Below, piece by piece: positions 25,800-34,186 of a DNA stretch of 64,000 nucleotides. A program made the position numbers and the translations under genes. The notes under the pieces are model-generated. The model did not search any database, was not told the origin of the DNA, and saw only the letters and a list, made by a program, of their open reading frames with translations. This DNA comes from Chloroflexota bacterium (lineage in GTDB: Bacteria > Chloroflexota > Dehalococcoidia > DSTF01 > RBG-16-68-14): positions 1 to 64,000 of the forward strand of contig JAJCYW010000008.1 of the NCBI GenBank assembly GCA_029262675.1, read 5' to 3'. Within the stretch, counting starts at the first letter, position 1. Each line of letters begins with the position of its first letter.

Positions 25800-25847
25800 T
25801 TGACATACCCCCTGGGGGTATGGTAGCATACTGAATGAACGTGTCAA
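25800..25847. promoter_or_regulatory. CsoR operator inside divergent csoR/trx promoters
   Basis: The palindrome CATACCCCCTGGGGGTATG (25804-25822) has the A/T-flanked G-tract form bound by CsoR/RcnR-type repressors. On the + strand, TTGACA (25800-25805) and TAGCAT (25824-25829) are 18 bp apart and enclose the operator. On the - strand, TTGACA (25847-25842) and TACCAT (25825-25820) are 16 bp apart, with the -10 touching the operator. One repressor could shut both promoters. Confidence 0.85.
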
Positions 25848-25883
25848 GCCCCGCTTGTAGAGAATAGGAAAAAGGAGAACAAC

Positions 25884-26207
25884 ATGGCAAAACCGCGAGA
25901 CGTATCCGACAACGATTTCGACAAAGAAGTGCTGCAGGCCGAGAAGCCGGTCCTGGTCGACTTCTGGGCGCCCTGGTGCGGCCCCTGCCGCATGGTGGCG
26001 CCAATCGTGGAAGAACTGTCGGACGAGTACGATGGTAAGGTCGAGTTCGTGAAAGTGAACACCGACGACAACCCGAACGTCTCCGTGAAGTACGGCATTC
26101 GCAGCATCCCGACGTTGCTGGTGTTCAAGGGCGGCGAGGTTGCCGGCCAGATCGTCGGCTTCCGGCCGAAGAGCGACCTGCAGAAGAGCCTGGACGCCGT
26201 CGTCTAA
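25884..26207 (+). CDS. trxA: Thioredoxin
   Basis: The 107-residue protein has the classic fold and active site [11 protein letters not shown] (Cys32, Cys35), the cis-proline loop [11 protein letters not shown], and normal length. AAAAAGGAGAACAAC precedes the ATG. It reduces protein disulfides in the cytosol. A CsoR-type operator in its promoter suggests induction by copper or thiol stress. A good intrinsic terminator follows. Confidence 0.95.
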   Translation: MAKPRDVSDNDFDKEVLQAEKPVLVDFWAPWCGPCRMVAPIVEELSDEYDGKVEFVKVNTDDNPNVSVKYGIRSIPTLLVFKGGEVAGQIVGFRPKSDLQKSLDAVV

Positions 26208-26234
26208 GGCCTTTCGACGCAGTTACAAGCGCAG

Positions 26235-26262
26235 GGCCGGCGAGCGACTTCGCCGGCCTTTT
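26235..26262 (+). terminator. Intrinsic terminator of trxA
   Basis: GGCCGGCGA and TCGCCGGCC form a 9-bp stem with a GCGAC(T) loop, followed by TTTT, 27 bp after the trxA stop. Confidence 0.85.
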
Positions 26263-26349
26263 CGCGTCCAGCCGACAACGCCACTGCTATCACTCGCGCC
26301 GGCCTCGCTATCACAAACGCACGCAAGCAGTAACTCACGCCGCCGCCCG

Positions 26350-27024
26350 TTACTGCCGCTTTCCAGGCAGCTTCGGCACCAGCCACTCGACGAAGCTCTC
26401 CGGGTTGCGCGTCTGCAGGTAGAACCGGCCCGGCCCGGTCAGTTTGCAGACCAGCCCCTCTCCACCGAGCAGCGTCGATTTCCAGCTACCGGCGCGACCG
26501 ACGTCGTAGGTAACCGTGTCATCGAAGGCGACCATATGACCGGTATCGACGACGTAACGCTGGCCGGCATCGAGCTCTACCAGATGGACGGCGCCGTAGC
26601 TAGAGAGGAAGACGGTACCTATGCCGGTGCAACGGAGCAGGAACAGCCCCTCGCGCGAGAAGAACGTCTTGCCGCCGCCCCACTTCGTATCGATTTCGAT
26701 CTCGGGCGTAGCGGCGAGAAACGAGCCGGACTGCACGAGTAGAGGCTGTCCCGTCAGTTCCAGCGCGATGACATCGCCGGGAAGGGCGGGCGCGATCGTC
26801 ACTTCGCCCGCCTGCTCGGCCTCAAACGTGTTCAAGAAGAAGCTCTCGCCGCCCAGCACGGAGCGCTTCAGCCCGCTCATCAAGCCACCCTTCATGCCGG
26901 TTTCGATCTTGATCGTGTCGGACATGCTGACCATGGCGCCCGTCTCCGCCTGGATCTTCTCACCCGCCCCCAGCGAGACGATGCCGAGAGCGTAAGCGGG
27001 CCCGTACTTCACTTCGTACTTCAC
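26350..27024 (-). CDS. AIM24/TIGR00266 family protein
   Basis: The 224-residue all-beta protein matches the family from end to end: KYGPAYALGIVSLGAGEKIQAETGAMVSMS, the Gly-rich SVLGGESFFLNTF, GSFLAATPEIEIDTKWGGGKTFFSREGLFLL, and SWKSTLLGGEGLVCKLTGPGRFYLQTRN. These proteins form a tryptophan-RNA-attenuation-like fold; the bacterial role is unknown and the yeast relative is mitochondrial. It stands alone, with a weak GGAGCC site before the ATG. Confidence 0.9.
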   Translation of the reverse strand: MKYEVKYGPAYALGIVSLGAGEKIQAETGAMVSMSDTIKIETGMKGGLMSGLKRSVLGGESFFLNTFEAEQAGEVTIAPALPGDVIALELTGQPLLVQSGSFLAATPEIEIDTKWGGGKTFFSREGLFLLRCTGIGTVFLSSYGAVHLVELDAGQRYVVDTGHMVAFDDTVTYDVGRAGSWKSTLLGGEGLVCKLTGPGRFYLQTRNPESFVEWLVPKLPGKRQ

Positions 27025-27157
27025 TATGGTGGCTCCTTCTTTTCCATCAGGTTCTATACGCGTCCAGCCTAGCGATCGTATGCGCGGGCTGTGGTTGTGT
27101 CAAAACGCCGGCGCGGCATCTTGTCGCCGTTTCGCCCGCATCGTAGACTGATCCAGA

Positions 27158-27254
27158 GGGAGTGGATGGTGCCCGGTGGCGCCCGCGGTCTTCAAAACCG
27201 TTGTGGGGTGGCAGCCCCATCCCAGGTGGGTTCGACTCCCATGCACTCCCGCCA
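27158..27254 (+). tRNA. selC: tRNA-Sec (anticodon TCA)
   Basis: This 97-nt gene has the features of bacterial selenocysteine tRNA. The acceptor stem GGGAGTG/CACTCCC is extended by an eighth (G.G) position. The long D stem is GGTGCC/GGCGCC with a 4-nt loop. The anticodon arm is GCGGT-CTTCAAA-ACCGT with anticodon TCA. There is a long variable arm (TGGGG...CCCCA) and a T arm GTGGG-TTCGACT-CCCAT. CCA is encoded (27252-27254). It decodes UGA as selenocysteine with SelB. selA, selB and selD are not in the window, but a candidate selenoprotein gene is at 35070-35543. Confidence 0.93.
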
Positions 27255-27318
27255 ACGTAACGCCCGCTAGCCCGCATTGCTTGCCATCCTCCAGCCACTG
27301 GCGTACTATCGACTCGTG

Positions 27319-28344
27319 ATGGCGAGCGCGCGTGAGCACATCGTCGTAGGCCTGCTGGCGGCTGTGACCGTACTGGCGTTCGCCTGCGGCGGCGATGCGG
27401 AGCGAACGGACGGCCCTGGGCCAACCCTCGCACCGGCTATCCCTCAGCAGAGATTCCGCACGGTTGACTTCGTTGATGGCCAGACGGGCTGGTTCATCGG
27501 CGAATCGGAGGCTGACGGCGGAGGCGTGATCCTTGCAACCACTGACGGCGGCGCGACGTGGCAGCCGCAGCTATCCGCGGACGGTTCGTTCGTCGGCATC
27601 GAGTTCTCCGACCCCTCAAACGGCATCTTGTTGCAGGCGCAATACGATGGGCGTGCTCTGCGAGACAACACGTATTTCTTGACGACGGACGGCGGGGAGA
27701 GCTGGACGACGGCACCGGACGCCACAGAATTCGACGACCCCTGCCGTGGTGCGACAGGCAACGGCTGGACGATCCAGCAAGACGGCGTGGTACGTCGCAC
27801 CGATGATGGTGGCGGGACCTGGCAGGAGTCATTCACGCCGCCGGACGAACTTCGGAGGCTCAACGGCACTAGTATCCACTGCCACGGCGACGACGTAGTC
27901 TGGATCATTCTCAAGGGCGGCGTCGCTATGCATAACATGACACACGCGGTCTACCGCACGCTGGACGGCGGGAAGACGTGGCGCCCGGTGCTACAGCACC
28001 AGGTGCCAGGGCTCGGCGCCCCGGGCAGCGGCCCCGTACCGGGCCCGCTGCGAGTTGTCGACGAATCGGTTGCGTTCTTCTTCAGCCACTGCACACCGTG
28101 CAATGGCTTTCAAGATCGAATCTTCCGCACAACAGATGGCGGTATCACCTGGGACGCTTCGGTGCCGATTCCTAACTTAGGCCGTGTCGCTGATGCCGAG
28201 TTCCTGGACGCGAACCACGGCTGGGTAGTAGGACGCTGGTACGACAGCGAAGACTTTCGCAACCTCGAAAGTTATGCCGTCATCCTAGCGACCACGGACG
28301 GCGGCAAGACGTGGGTTCAGCAGTACCCCCAAGACCGCAGATAG
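27319..28344 (+). CDS. YCF48/BNR-repeat lipoprotein
   Basis: I start at 27319 (MASAREHIVVGLL); an upstream ATG at 27277 would add a non-hydrophobic extension. The 341-residue protein has a signal peptide ending in a lipobox-like AFAC, a short Pro-rich linker, then several beta-propeller blades with Asp-box/YCF48 motifs (ATTDGGATW, TTDGGESW, RTLDGGKTW, RTTDGGITW, ATTDGGKTW). Such propellers are common outside Chloroflexota cells; the YCF48 plant relative assists photosystem II, but no photosynthetic context is present. It is probably an exported binding scaffold. Confidence 0.82.
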   Translation: MASAREHIVVGLLAAVTVLAFACGGDAERTDGPGPTLAPAIPQQRFRTVDFVDGQTGWFIGESEADGGGVILATTDGGATWQPQLSADGSFVGIEFSDPSNGILLQAQYDGRALRDNTYFLTTDGGESWTTAPDATEFDDPCRGATGNGWTIQQDGVVRRTDDGGGTWQESFTPPDELRRLNGTSIHCHGDDVVWIILKGGVAMHNMTHAVYRTLDGGKTWRPVLQHQVPGLGAPGSGPVPGPLRVVDESVAFFFSHCTPCNGFQDRIFRTTDGGITWDASVPIPNLGRVADAEFLDANHGWVVGRWYDSEDFRNLESYAVILATTDGGKTWVQQYPQDRR

Positions 28345-28397
28345 AGGCGCGGGCCTTCTACGCGCGCAATCTCGGCCGGGTCTGGTTGCCTGGTGGC

Positions 28398-29348
28398 TCA
28401 GGCTGCCTCTTGCCGGGCATCGCTTTGAACTTCCACGGGGTCAAGCCGCTCTGTGCGTATTAGGCCGAGGAACACATCCGTTATCACGGGGTCCCACTGC
28501 GTCCCCGATCCTTCAGCCAGCCGCTTCATTGCCTCATCGACGCTCAGAGCCGGCCGGTACGGCCGGTCCGAAGTCATTGCATCGAAAGCGTCCACGACGC
28601 TTATGACCCGGGAAAGATACGGAATCTGGTCGCCAGCAAGCGAATCGACGTAGCCCGTTCCGTCCCAGCGCTCATGGTGGTGGCGAATCAAGGGTCCTAC
28701 CTCGTCTGAAAACCGAAGTGGCGCACAGATCTGCTGTCCGACTACGGGGTGCTTTCGCATCTCGTACCATTCATCTGTACTCAGAGGGCCCGGCTTGCTG
28801 ACGATCGACTCGGGAATCGCAATCTTCCCAATGTCATGAAGGATCGCCCCGTACCTAAGGAACAAGAGCTGCCTGTCGTCGAGACCTAACGCTTCGCCAA
28901 GCCTGAGTGCGTATCGAGCCAGTCTCTGTAGGTGCCCATGGGTGGTCGCGTCCTTGCCCTCGACTGCAACGGCAAGCGCGACAATGACTTGCTCGTCCGC
29001 GTCTCGCAAACCCTGCTCACTTCGCAAGCGAAGCTTCAACATCTCGGCGAATGCCACTTCGATAACCACAATGGCCATGGATAGACCAATCGCATTGATA
29101 AGAAGAATGTGCAGTTTCTCCATATTGAAGACGAACGCATAGAGTGGGATGAGCGCGTAGACGAAGCTGAATACGCCCGCCTGAAACCACCGCTTGAGGC
29201 GGCGAACTTCCTTGACGGTATCAGAGATAGACAGGTTTGACGGGTAAGGCAACGCCAGGTCGTCTCTTCCCGTCGTGTGGCGAGTTGCTGAACTACTGAG
29301 CATAAGCAAGTTACCAGGTAGCTGAAGAGTTCCAGCGTCCTGTGACAT
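28398..29348 (-). CDS. HD-GYP domain phosphodiesterase, membrane-bound
   Basis: I start at 29348 (MSQDAGTLQLPG); the frame is open 61 codons further but that part is basic and unlike a domain. Two hydrophobic segments lie at about 53-75 and 80-103. The HD-GYP domain follows (about 120-300): HGHLQRLARYALRLGEALG, ILHDIGKIAIPESI, HPVVGQQI, HHHERWDGTGY and DAFDAMTSDRPYR. The proline of GYP is replaced (GYV). It would hydrolyse cyclic di-GMP or a related dinucleotide at the membrane. The ending (DPVEVQSDARQEAA) is acidic and disordered. Confidence 0.85.
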   Translation of the reverse strand: MSQDAGTLQLPGNLLMLSSSATRHTTGRDDLALPYPSNLSISDTVKEVRRLKRWFQAGVFSFVYALIPLYAFVFNMEKLHILLINAIGLSMAIVVIEVAFAEMLKLRLRSEQGLRDADEQVIVALAVAVEGKDATTHGHLQRLARYALRLGEALGLDDRQLLFLRYGAILHDIGKIAIPESIVSKPGPLSTDEWYEMRKHPVVGQQICAPLRFSDEVGPLIRHHHERWDGTGYVDSLAGDQIPYLSRVISVVDAFDAMTSDRPYRPALSVDEAMKRLAEGSGTQWDPVITDVFLGLIRTERLDPVEVQSDARQEAA

Positions 29349-29868
29349 ATTCTCGGCAGTAGAGCGACTAACCGACAGACTCCACCTACCAGGCGATTGC
29401 CGTGATTGCATCCGACACGATAGGTCGCCGGATTGTCCCCGGCGTCTCACCGTCCCTGGAGTCTCTCGCTGATTGCACCTGGTCAGCGTCTTTCCCGACG
29501 GGGCGCCACGTCCCGAGCCACCCAGGTCCACTACATATGACGAGGGTGGCGGCGAGCCCAGACTACGCTTGACAGCGACACGCTATTGGACGAGCAGGCC
29601 GGGCAGAGGTCATGTCTAACGCCCGGCCGCCATGTCCCCACGTTTCGCCCTGCAAGCGTTTAGGCGCGTCTGCTCGATGTCGAAGCCCTCGTCCTGGGGG
29701 ACCGTCGTGCCACCCTCGTCGTCGCTGTTTCGTTGCCATCATGCCCCTCCTTTGCCGGTTGCGTCAGCGCCCGGCAGTCAAGGAGGCCCTAAGCCTCCAA
29801 TACCTGGGGCCCTAAGCCTCCGAGACGAAGGGGGTCAAAGACGGGTGACTAGGGGGCAAGAGTGAACC
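29349..29868. other. Gene-poor gap with paired 14-bp repeats
   Basis: No convincing gene is seen in this 520 bp. GGCCCTAAGCCTCC occurs at 29785-29798 and 29808-29821, and once inverted at 39503-39516, in both places a few dozen bases downstream of a tRNA-Gly 3' end. The first copy is part of a GGAGGC-CCTAA-GCCTCC hairpin (29782-29798), which may terminate the tRNA-Gly transcript on the - strand. Confidence 0.6.
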
Positions 29869-29943
29869 TGGAGCGGGAGACGAGAGTCGAACTCGCGACC
29901 CTCTGCTTGGGAAGCAGATACGCTACCATTGTGCTACTCCCGC
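29869..29943 (-). tRNA. tRNA-Gly (anticodon CCC)
   Basis: Read on the - strand, the acceptor stem is GCGGGAG/CTCCCGC, the D arm contains CACAATGGTAG, the anticodon arm is TCTGC-TTCCCAA-GCAGA with anticodon CCC, and the T arm is GCGAG-TTCGACT-CTCGT. CCA is encoded. Four partial copies of its 3' half, beginning in the anticodon arm, occur on the + strand at 39.4, 43.2, 44.7 and 47.0 kb. Confidence 0.93.
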
Positions 29944-30010
29944 CCAGCCCATTCACAGCACAGCGGCGCCTCGACGGCGCCGGCGCGACTCGCTATTGCC
30001 CGATCGGTGG

Positions 30011-31090
30011 TTATGCCTGCTCCGCTTCGTCGCTGACCTTCATGAGCGCCTGCGCAAAGTCCTCGGGCGTGACGCCCGGCGCCTGGACGCCGGAGGACGC
30101 GTAGAAGTCTGCCACGGTGGCGGTCAGGTCTGATAACTCCAGGCGATGGTTGCGGAGGGACGCCTCGAGCTCTTCTAGCAGCTGCGCCGGGTGGAAGGTG
30201 AAGTCGCCGGAGAGGGAGAGGTCGTCAATCGCGCCGTCCTTGACTCGGGCCGTCGCCCGGATCAGCCCGCCAGGAGCCTTGTGCTCCGCCTCAACGACCC
30301 GGACCCCCGCCTTAATCGTAACGCCCTTCGTCTTCAGGCCGCCCTTCTGGTTGAGCCAGCGAGAGGACGTGAAGCGACGGTTTAGGGTCTCGACGGTCTC
30401 CTTCTCCTTCGCGGTCAGCTCGCCCGGCTCGAGGTCGACGTCGAGCGTCTCGGCCAGCTTGGCGCGCAGGATGGCCTTCACGTCGTCGCGAGGAGGCGGC
30501 TGCCCGAGCTCGCGGCGGATGGTCGTCATGTACTCTTCCAAGCTTTCGTGGATCTTGTCGCGCATCTTCTCCGAAGAGACCTTAAGGGCTCCAGCCATGG
30601 CGGTGGTGTCGAAGTCGAACATGAGGCTGGTTGCAAGCACCATCGCTTGACCGAGGGACGCGATGCCGGTGCCGCCGATCTTGCGGCTGCCGACCACGAT
30701 GTCGTTAAGGGGACGGTGGGAGGCATCGATGCCCACGGCTCGGTACGTTTCTACCATCGGGCGGATGAACAGCTTGTAGACCTCCTCCACCTGACGCGGC
30801 AGGTGCTCGCGGTGGAAGATGAAGTGGATGAAGAGTTGGTTGCCGTCCAGGTAGACCGCTCCGCCTCCGACCTCCCGGCGCAGGATGGGCAGATCGTGCG
30901 ACCGACAGTGCTCAACATCGATCTCCTTGTCCAGCTCCTGGTGGCAGCCGATACAGACGTAGGGCTTGTCTGGGCTCATGAAGCTGATCGTGTTCGGACT
31001 GTCGTTATCCATCGCGTCAGCGACGGCGTGGTAGATCGTTTGGGATTCCAGATAGGGCACCGTGCCGAGGTCCAGGAGTCTTACGCGCAT
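30011..31090 (-). CDS. lplA: Lipoate-protein ligase A-like enzyme
   Basis: I start at 31090 (MRVRLLDLGTVPYLESQ), which overlaps the lbpA stop by 10 bp and has GAGGAGCGGG upstream. The 359-residue protein has the LplA catalytic domain (about 1-230): VCIGCHQELDKEIDVEHC, LPILRREVGGGAVYLD, LNDIVVGSRKIGGTGIA (lipoyl-AMP lysine in the RKIGG block). An accessory C-terminal domain (about 240-359) follows. It most likely charges the lipoate-binding protein encoded just upstream. It is the last gene of the Dsr/Hdr-like operon; sHdr operons of sulfur oxidisers also carry dedicated lipoate ligases. Confidence 0.85.
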   Translation of the reverse strand: MRVRLLDLGTVPYLESQTIYHAVADAMDNDSPNTISFMSPDKPYVCIGCHQELDKEIDVEHCRSHDLPILRREVGGGAVYLDGNQLFIHFIFHREHLPRQVEEVYKLFIRPMVETYRAVGIDASHRPLNDIVVGSRKIGGTGIASLGQAMVLATSLMFDFDTTAMAGALKVSSEKMRDKIHESLEEYMTTIRRELGQPPPRDDVKAILRAKLAETLDVDLEPGELTAKEKETVETLNRRFTSSRWLNQKGGLKTKGVTIKAGVRVVEAEHKAPGGLIRATARVKDGAIDDLSLSGDFTFHPAQLLEELEASLRNHRLELSDLTATVADFYASSGVQAPGVTPEDFAQALMKVSDEAEQA

Positions 31091-31545
31091 TCCCGCTCCT
31101 CTTCGCTCTTCAGCTTGCCTTCGGCCTCGTATTCCCGCACCTCGTTCTCCAGCCACGGCAGCACGCCGTCGTCGTGGGCGAGGTCCGCCAGGTCCTCTTC
31201 CAGGCTGGATGGCTCGATCACGACGAACCAGCCGCGACCGTAGCGATCCGTGTTCACCAGCGTGGGATCGTCAAGGACCTCTTGGTTGATCTCCGTAACG
31301 GTGCCGGTGACCGGCGACTTGAGCGGGCCGACGTACTTGCCTGCCTCCATCGAGCCGAAGGGGCGCCCCTTATTCACCTTTCGGCCAAGCGGCGCCAGCT
31401 TGATGTATGCGACGGTACCGGCGGCGCAGGCGCCGAACGAGTCGAGGCCGACGCGGACCACCGCTCCCTCCAGGCGGCCCCAGATGTGTTCGACGCGGTC
31501 GTAGTAGAGTTCGTCAGGCAGGTGGAATTCCTTAACTTGTGCCAT
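31081..31545 (-). CDS. lbpA: GcvH-like lipoate-binding protein (LbpA type)
   Basis: The 154-residue protein has the biotinyl/lipoyl H-protein fold: HIWGRLEGAVVRVGLDSFG, YIKLAPLGRKVNKG, and the lipoylation loop SMEAGKYVGPLKSP with Lys70. Then come VTGTVTEINQEVLDDPTLVNTD and GRGWFVVIEPSS. The GKYVGP form of the loop is what I associate with LbpA of sulfur-oxidising sHdr systems, not glycine-cleavage H protein (ESVKAVSD). No gcvT or gcvP genes are near. It probably carries sulfur intermediates on lipoate to the DsrK-like subunit encoded upstream. Confidence 0.82.
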   Translation of the reverse strand: MAQVKEFHLPDELYYDRVEHIWGRLEGAVVRVGLDSFGACAAGTVAYIKLAPLGRKVNKGRPFGSMEAGKYVGPLKSPVTGTVTEINQEVLDDPTLVNTDRYGRGWFVVIEPSSLEEDLADLAHDDGVLPWLENEVREYEAEGKLKSEEERECA

Positions 31546-31560
31546 CGATGGTCTCCAGCC

Positions 31561-32811
31561 TCAGGAGCTCTCGTCCCGGAACTTCCCGAACTCCAGCGCG
31601 AATTCCGTGATATCCAGCGTGCGGATTTCGGACTTTCGTTCTTCCAGCGAGCGTTGGGTTACTCGCTTGCACTGCGGGCACGCCTGCACGACCAGCTTCG
31701 CTCCGCTCCGCTCCACGGCGTCGGTTAGCTCCCCGTTGATCGCTCCGACCAGATCGGGGTCCCACATCTCGACGTCGCCGCCGCCGCCGCAACAGAGGGC
31801 GCGGCTGCCGGAGGGCGACAACTCGACATAATTATCGCCGGCGAATGACTTGAGCACATCGCGCGGGGCGGCGTACTCACCCATGCCTCGTCCGAGGTCG
31901 CAGGGATCGTGGTACGTGACCGGCAGGTCGCAGTCGTCGAATGTGATACGACCCGCTTCCACAAGTTCTCGGATGAACTGCGACGAGTGCAGCAAACGAA
32001 CGTCCTCCAGCGGGTAGTAGTTGCTCCAAGTGTAGTAGCAGGACGGGCAGTTGAACACAACGGTCTTTGCGCCGAGGCTGCGGAGCCGTTCGGTGTTGTG
32101 GTCGATCATCTTCTGGGCGTCCGCGGCCAAGCCGCCGACGATGAGCGGGAAGCCGCAGCACCATTCCTCGCCTGCCAGCAGAGCGACGTCGACGTTTGCC
32201 TTCAGAAGCACCGAGAGAAATGCCTGCGGCACTTCCTGCACGGCCGGGGAGAAGGACGAGACGCAGCCGACGAAGTAGAGGACCTCGGCCTTCTCCTTGC
32301 CCAGCAGGCCGTCCGGTAGCTCGTCCATGAACTCTGCCCACATGGCACGGTCCTCGTTCGGAAACTGAAAGACGTTGCCCTCCTCCAGCACGGCCTCGCG
32401 TGCGATGCCGAGGTTCTTGGGCATCTTGCAGCGCGCGCCGGCCAACTCCTGCCGCATCGTCAGGGCCAGAGTGCGGGTCTTGATGCCCACCGGACAGAAC
32501 TGTTCGCAGCGGCCGCAGAGCGTACAGGAGAAGACGCCTGCCTCGAATTCGTCCCAGTCACGCTCCGAGGCACCGTTCGGGTGCAGGAGCCTGCCCACGA
32601 AGGACTCTTCTTGGTTGTGGAGGCGTCTGCGGCGGTGGATCATGCCCATGAGCGCGACGCTCTCGTCCCCTTTCACGCGAAACGAGTCGCAGGCGCGAAG
32701 GCATTCGCCGCATCGAGTGCAGGCGTCGAGCTCGAGCATCTGGCGTGGGCTGAATGGCCCGCGCCCGGTGACGTCGCGCTCTGTCCAGCGCTCCGGGATC
32801 AGGCCGGCCAC
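31561..32811 (-). CDS. DsrK/HdrD-like Fe-S protein with CCG domains
   Basis: The 416-residue protein has two [4Fe-4S] motifs (Cys31, 34, 37, 41 in CTRCGECLRAC; Cys96, 99, 102, 106 in CTLCGRCEQFCP). Two CCG domains follow: GEEWCCGFPLIVGGL in the first; CPSCYYTW, PCDLGRGMGEY, RALCCGGGGDVEMWDP and ACPQCK in the second. This is the layout of HdrD/DsrK/GlpC-type subunits, whose CCG cysteines hold a noncubane cluster that acts on disulfides. The gene overlaps the membrane partner gene by 13 bp. In context it is probably the catalytic subunit of a membrane sulfur-carrier or disulfide oxidoreductase. Confidence 0.83.
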   Translation of the reverse strand: MAGLIPERWTERDVTGRGPFSPRQMLELDACTRCGECLRACDSFRVKGDESVALMGMIHRRRRLHNQEESFVGRLLHPNGASERDWDEFEAGVFSCTLCGRCEQFCPVGIKTRTLALTMRQELAGARCKMPKNLGIAREAVLEEGNVFQFPNEDRAMWAEFMDELPDGLLGKEKAEVLYFVGCVSSFSPAVQEVPQAFLSVLLKANVDVALLAGEEWCCGFPLIVGGLAADAQKMIDHNTERLRSLGAKTVVFNCPSCYYTWSNYYPLEDVRLLHSSQFIRELVEAGRITFDDCDLPVTYHDPCDLGRGMGEYAAPRDVLKSFAGDNYVELSPSGSRALCCGGGGDVEMWDPDLVGAINGELTDAVERSGAKLVVQACPQCKRVTQRSLEERKSEIRTLDITEFALEFGKFRDESS

Positions 32812-33611
32812 GGCTCGGTCTCCTGGTTCGCGCTGCGTTCGTTCTCGGGCGATGGCGCTTCTTTATCGCTGGCCAGCGCGATCGTGATCGGGCTGGTGAA
32901 CATGTGTCGAAGCTTCGAGTAGGGCAGGTACGCTACAAAGCTCAAGGACGCGACGGCGTGCGTCCACCACACCCAGCCGGCGGCCACCTCCCAATTCCAG
33001 TCGAGCGGTTCGAGCGCTTGCGATAGGGGATACCCGAGGAAGGCGTACCCGCCGGCTGACGCCGTGGTGCCTTCCTCGAGTATGCGTCCCGCTTCCACAA
33101 GCAGGCCGCTGAGGCCGAGCAGAGCGAGGAGCACCAGCACTATAGCGTCGTCGAAGATCGTTCTCGTATGGGCCGCGGGCGTTAGATACCGCCGGCCGAG
33201 GGCCAGACCGAGTCCCGCCAGCAGCGCGAGGGCGGCGGCGTCGTTGAACGCCGCAAACCAGGCATCGTCCTTTTCGAGAGGCGCGCCAAAGTCGGCGGCG
33301 TAGTTTCCCAGGCTGCCGACCGCGAAGAGACCGACGAATGACCAGCTAATGGTCAGGTGGATCAGCCAACGGAGACGGCTCTCTCGCCACACCTGCCGCA
33401 TAACGAGGCCGTTCCAGAAGAGTGTCTGCAACGTCTGCGGGCGAAGGAGGAAACGAATAGCCACCGAGGCTTGCTGGGCCAACCGCTTCGTGGGCCTACG
33501 GCCGCCGTCGCCCGGGCTTCGGTCGTCGCTAAGCCAGAAGCGCGCGCGAGACAGAGCACCCGCCAGGAATATCGCTATGGCCAGCGCTGACAGCCCGTGG
33601 AATACTGCCAC
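32799..33611 (-). CDS. DsrM/HdrE/NarI-like membrane cytochrome b
   Basis: The 270-residue membrane protein has a GTG start and about five helices. Candidate haem histidines lie in RWLIHLTISW and WWTHAVASLSF, and the NarI/HdrE/DsrM hallmark PYSKLRHMFTSP is near the C-terminus (about 225-237). It should exchange electrons between the DsrK-like subunit and the quinone pool. It sits directly upstream of and overlaps that subunit's gene. Confidence 0.82.
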   Translation of the reverse strand: MAVFHGLSALAIAIFLAGALSRARFWLSDDRSPGDGGRRPTKRLAQQASVAIRFLLRPQTLQTLFWNGLVMRQVWRESRLRWLIHLTISWSFVGLFAVGSLGNYAADFGAPLEKDDAWFAAFNDAAALALLAGLGLALGRRYLTPAAHTRTIFDDAIVLVLLALLGLSGLLVEAGRILEEGTTASAGGYAFLGYPLSQALEPLDWNWEVAAGWVWWTHAVASLSFVAYLPYSKLRHMFTSPITIALASDKEAPSPENERSANQETEPWPA

Positions 33612-33629
33612 CGCGACCCTCAGCCCTTT

Positions 33630-33875
33630 CTATTCTGTGCCGCGTTCGATCCGAAGGCGCCAGCGGTTGTCGCCGTCCGGGATGGTCTGGAACGGATAGC
33701 CCTTCTTGGCGCAGAAGTTGGGAATCGTGACCATCGCCGCCGGCTCGAAGTCCACGAGGACTTCCAGCACCTCGCCCGCCTTCATGCCCTTGAGGGCATC
33801 GCGCGTGTCGATGAGGGTGTAAGGGCACATCTTGCCCGTGATGTCAATCTGGTTGTCAACGTTGGTCAAAGCCAT
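33630..33875 (-). CDS. tusA: TusA-family sulfur carrier protein
   Basis: I start at 33875 (MALTNVDNQIDITGKMCPY), three codons after a GTG alternative, because AGGAAGG is better spaced. The 81-residue protein has the sulfur-accepting Cys17 in the MCPYT motif (CPxP-like, Pro replaced by Thr in the last place) and a second Cys in PNFCAKKGY as in many TusA/YedF relatives. It would carry persulfide sulfur between the DsrEFH-type proteins and the Hdr-like complex. Confidence 0.85.
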   Translation of the reverse strand: MALTNVDNQIDITGKMCPYTLIDTRDALKGMKAGEVLEVLVDFEPAAMVTIPNFCAKKGYPFQTIPDGDNRWRLRIERGTE

Positions 33876-33899
33876 TGCGTGCACCTTCCTCCTCAGCGT

Positions 33900-34169
33900 T
33901 TAGGCGAAGTTCACGACCTTGTTGGCCTCGATGAGATCCACCAGCTCATCGAACCCGATGCGCTTCACGGTCGAGGGCACGCGAGATTCCAGGCCCCGGC
34001 GCTCCACGTCTCGCTTCACCGCGTACACGGTCCTGCCGGCTCCGCTGAGCCCCGACACGTCCAGGTAGACGCCATCTTGGATCAAGACGACAACGGCATC
34101 GCTGTCTTGCACGGCCAGGTTCACGCCGTTGCCTCCGTACGGCTGGTCGACCAAGTATAGATTGCTCAT
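33900..34169 (-). CDS. DsrH/TusB-like protein
   Basis: The 89-residue protein has a small DsrE-fold pattern: MSNLYLVDQPYG, AVQDSDAVVVLIQDGVYLDV, GRTVYAVKRDVERRGLE, and KRIGFDELVDLIEANKVVNFA, like TusB/DsrH. It has no cysteine at all, so it is probably structural in the DsrEFH-type hexamer. It lies between dsrF and tusA on the same strand. Confidence 0.75.
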   Translation of the reverse strand: MSNLYLVDQPYGGNGVNLAVQDSDAVVVLIQDGVYLDVSGLSGAGRTVYAVKRDVERRGLESRVPSTVKRIGFDELVDLIEANKVVNFA

Positions 34170-34186
34170 GAAAGGCCCCTGCTCCT

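Noticed and set aside
27091..27105. Fourth copy of the TTGACACA element near tRNA-Sec
   Set aside because: TGTGTCAA is present but the ACAAAATGG block is missing at the required distance.
31081..31545. Glycine cleavage H protein
   Set aside because: The lipoyl loop is GKYVGP instead of ESVKAVSD, no gcvT/gcvP is near, and the operon is otherwise sulfur-related.
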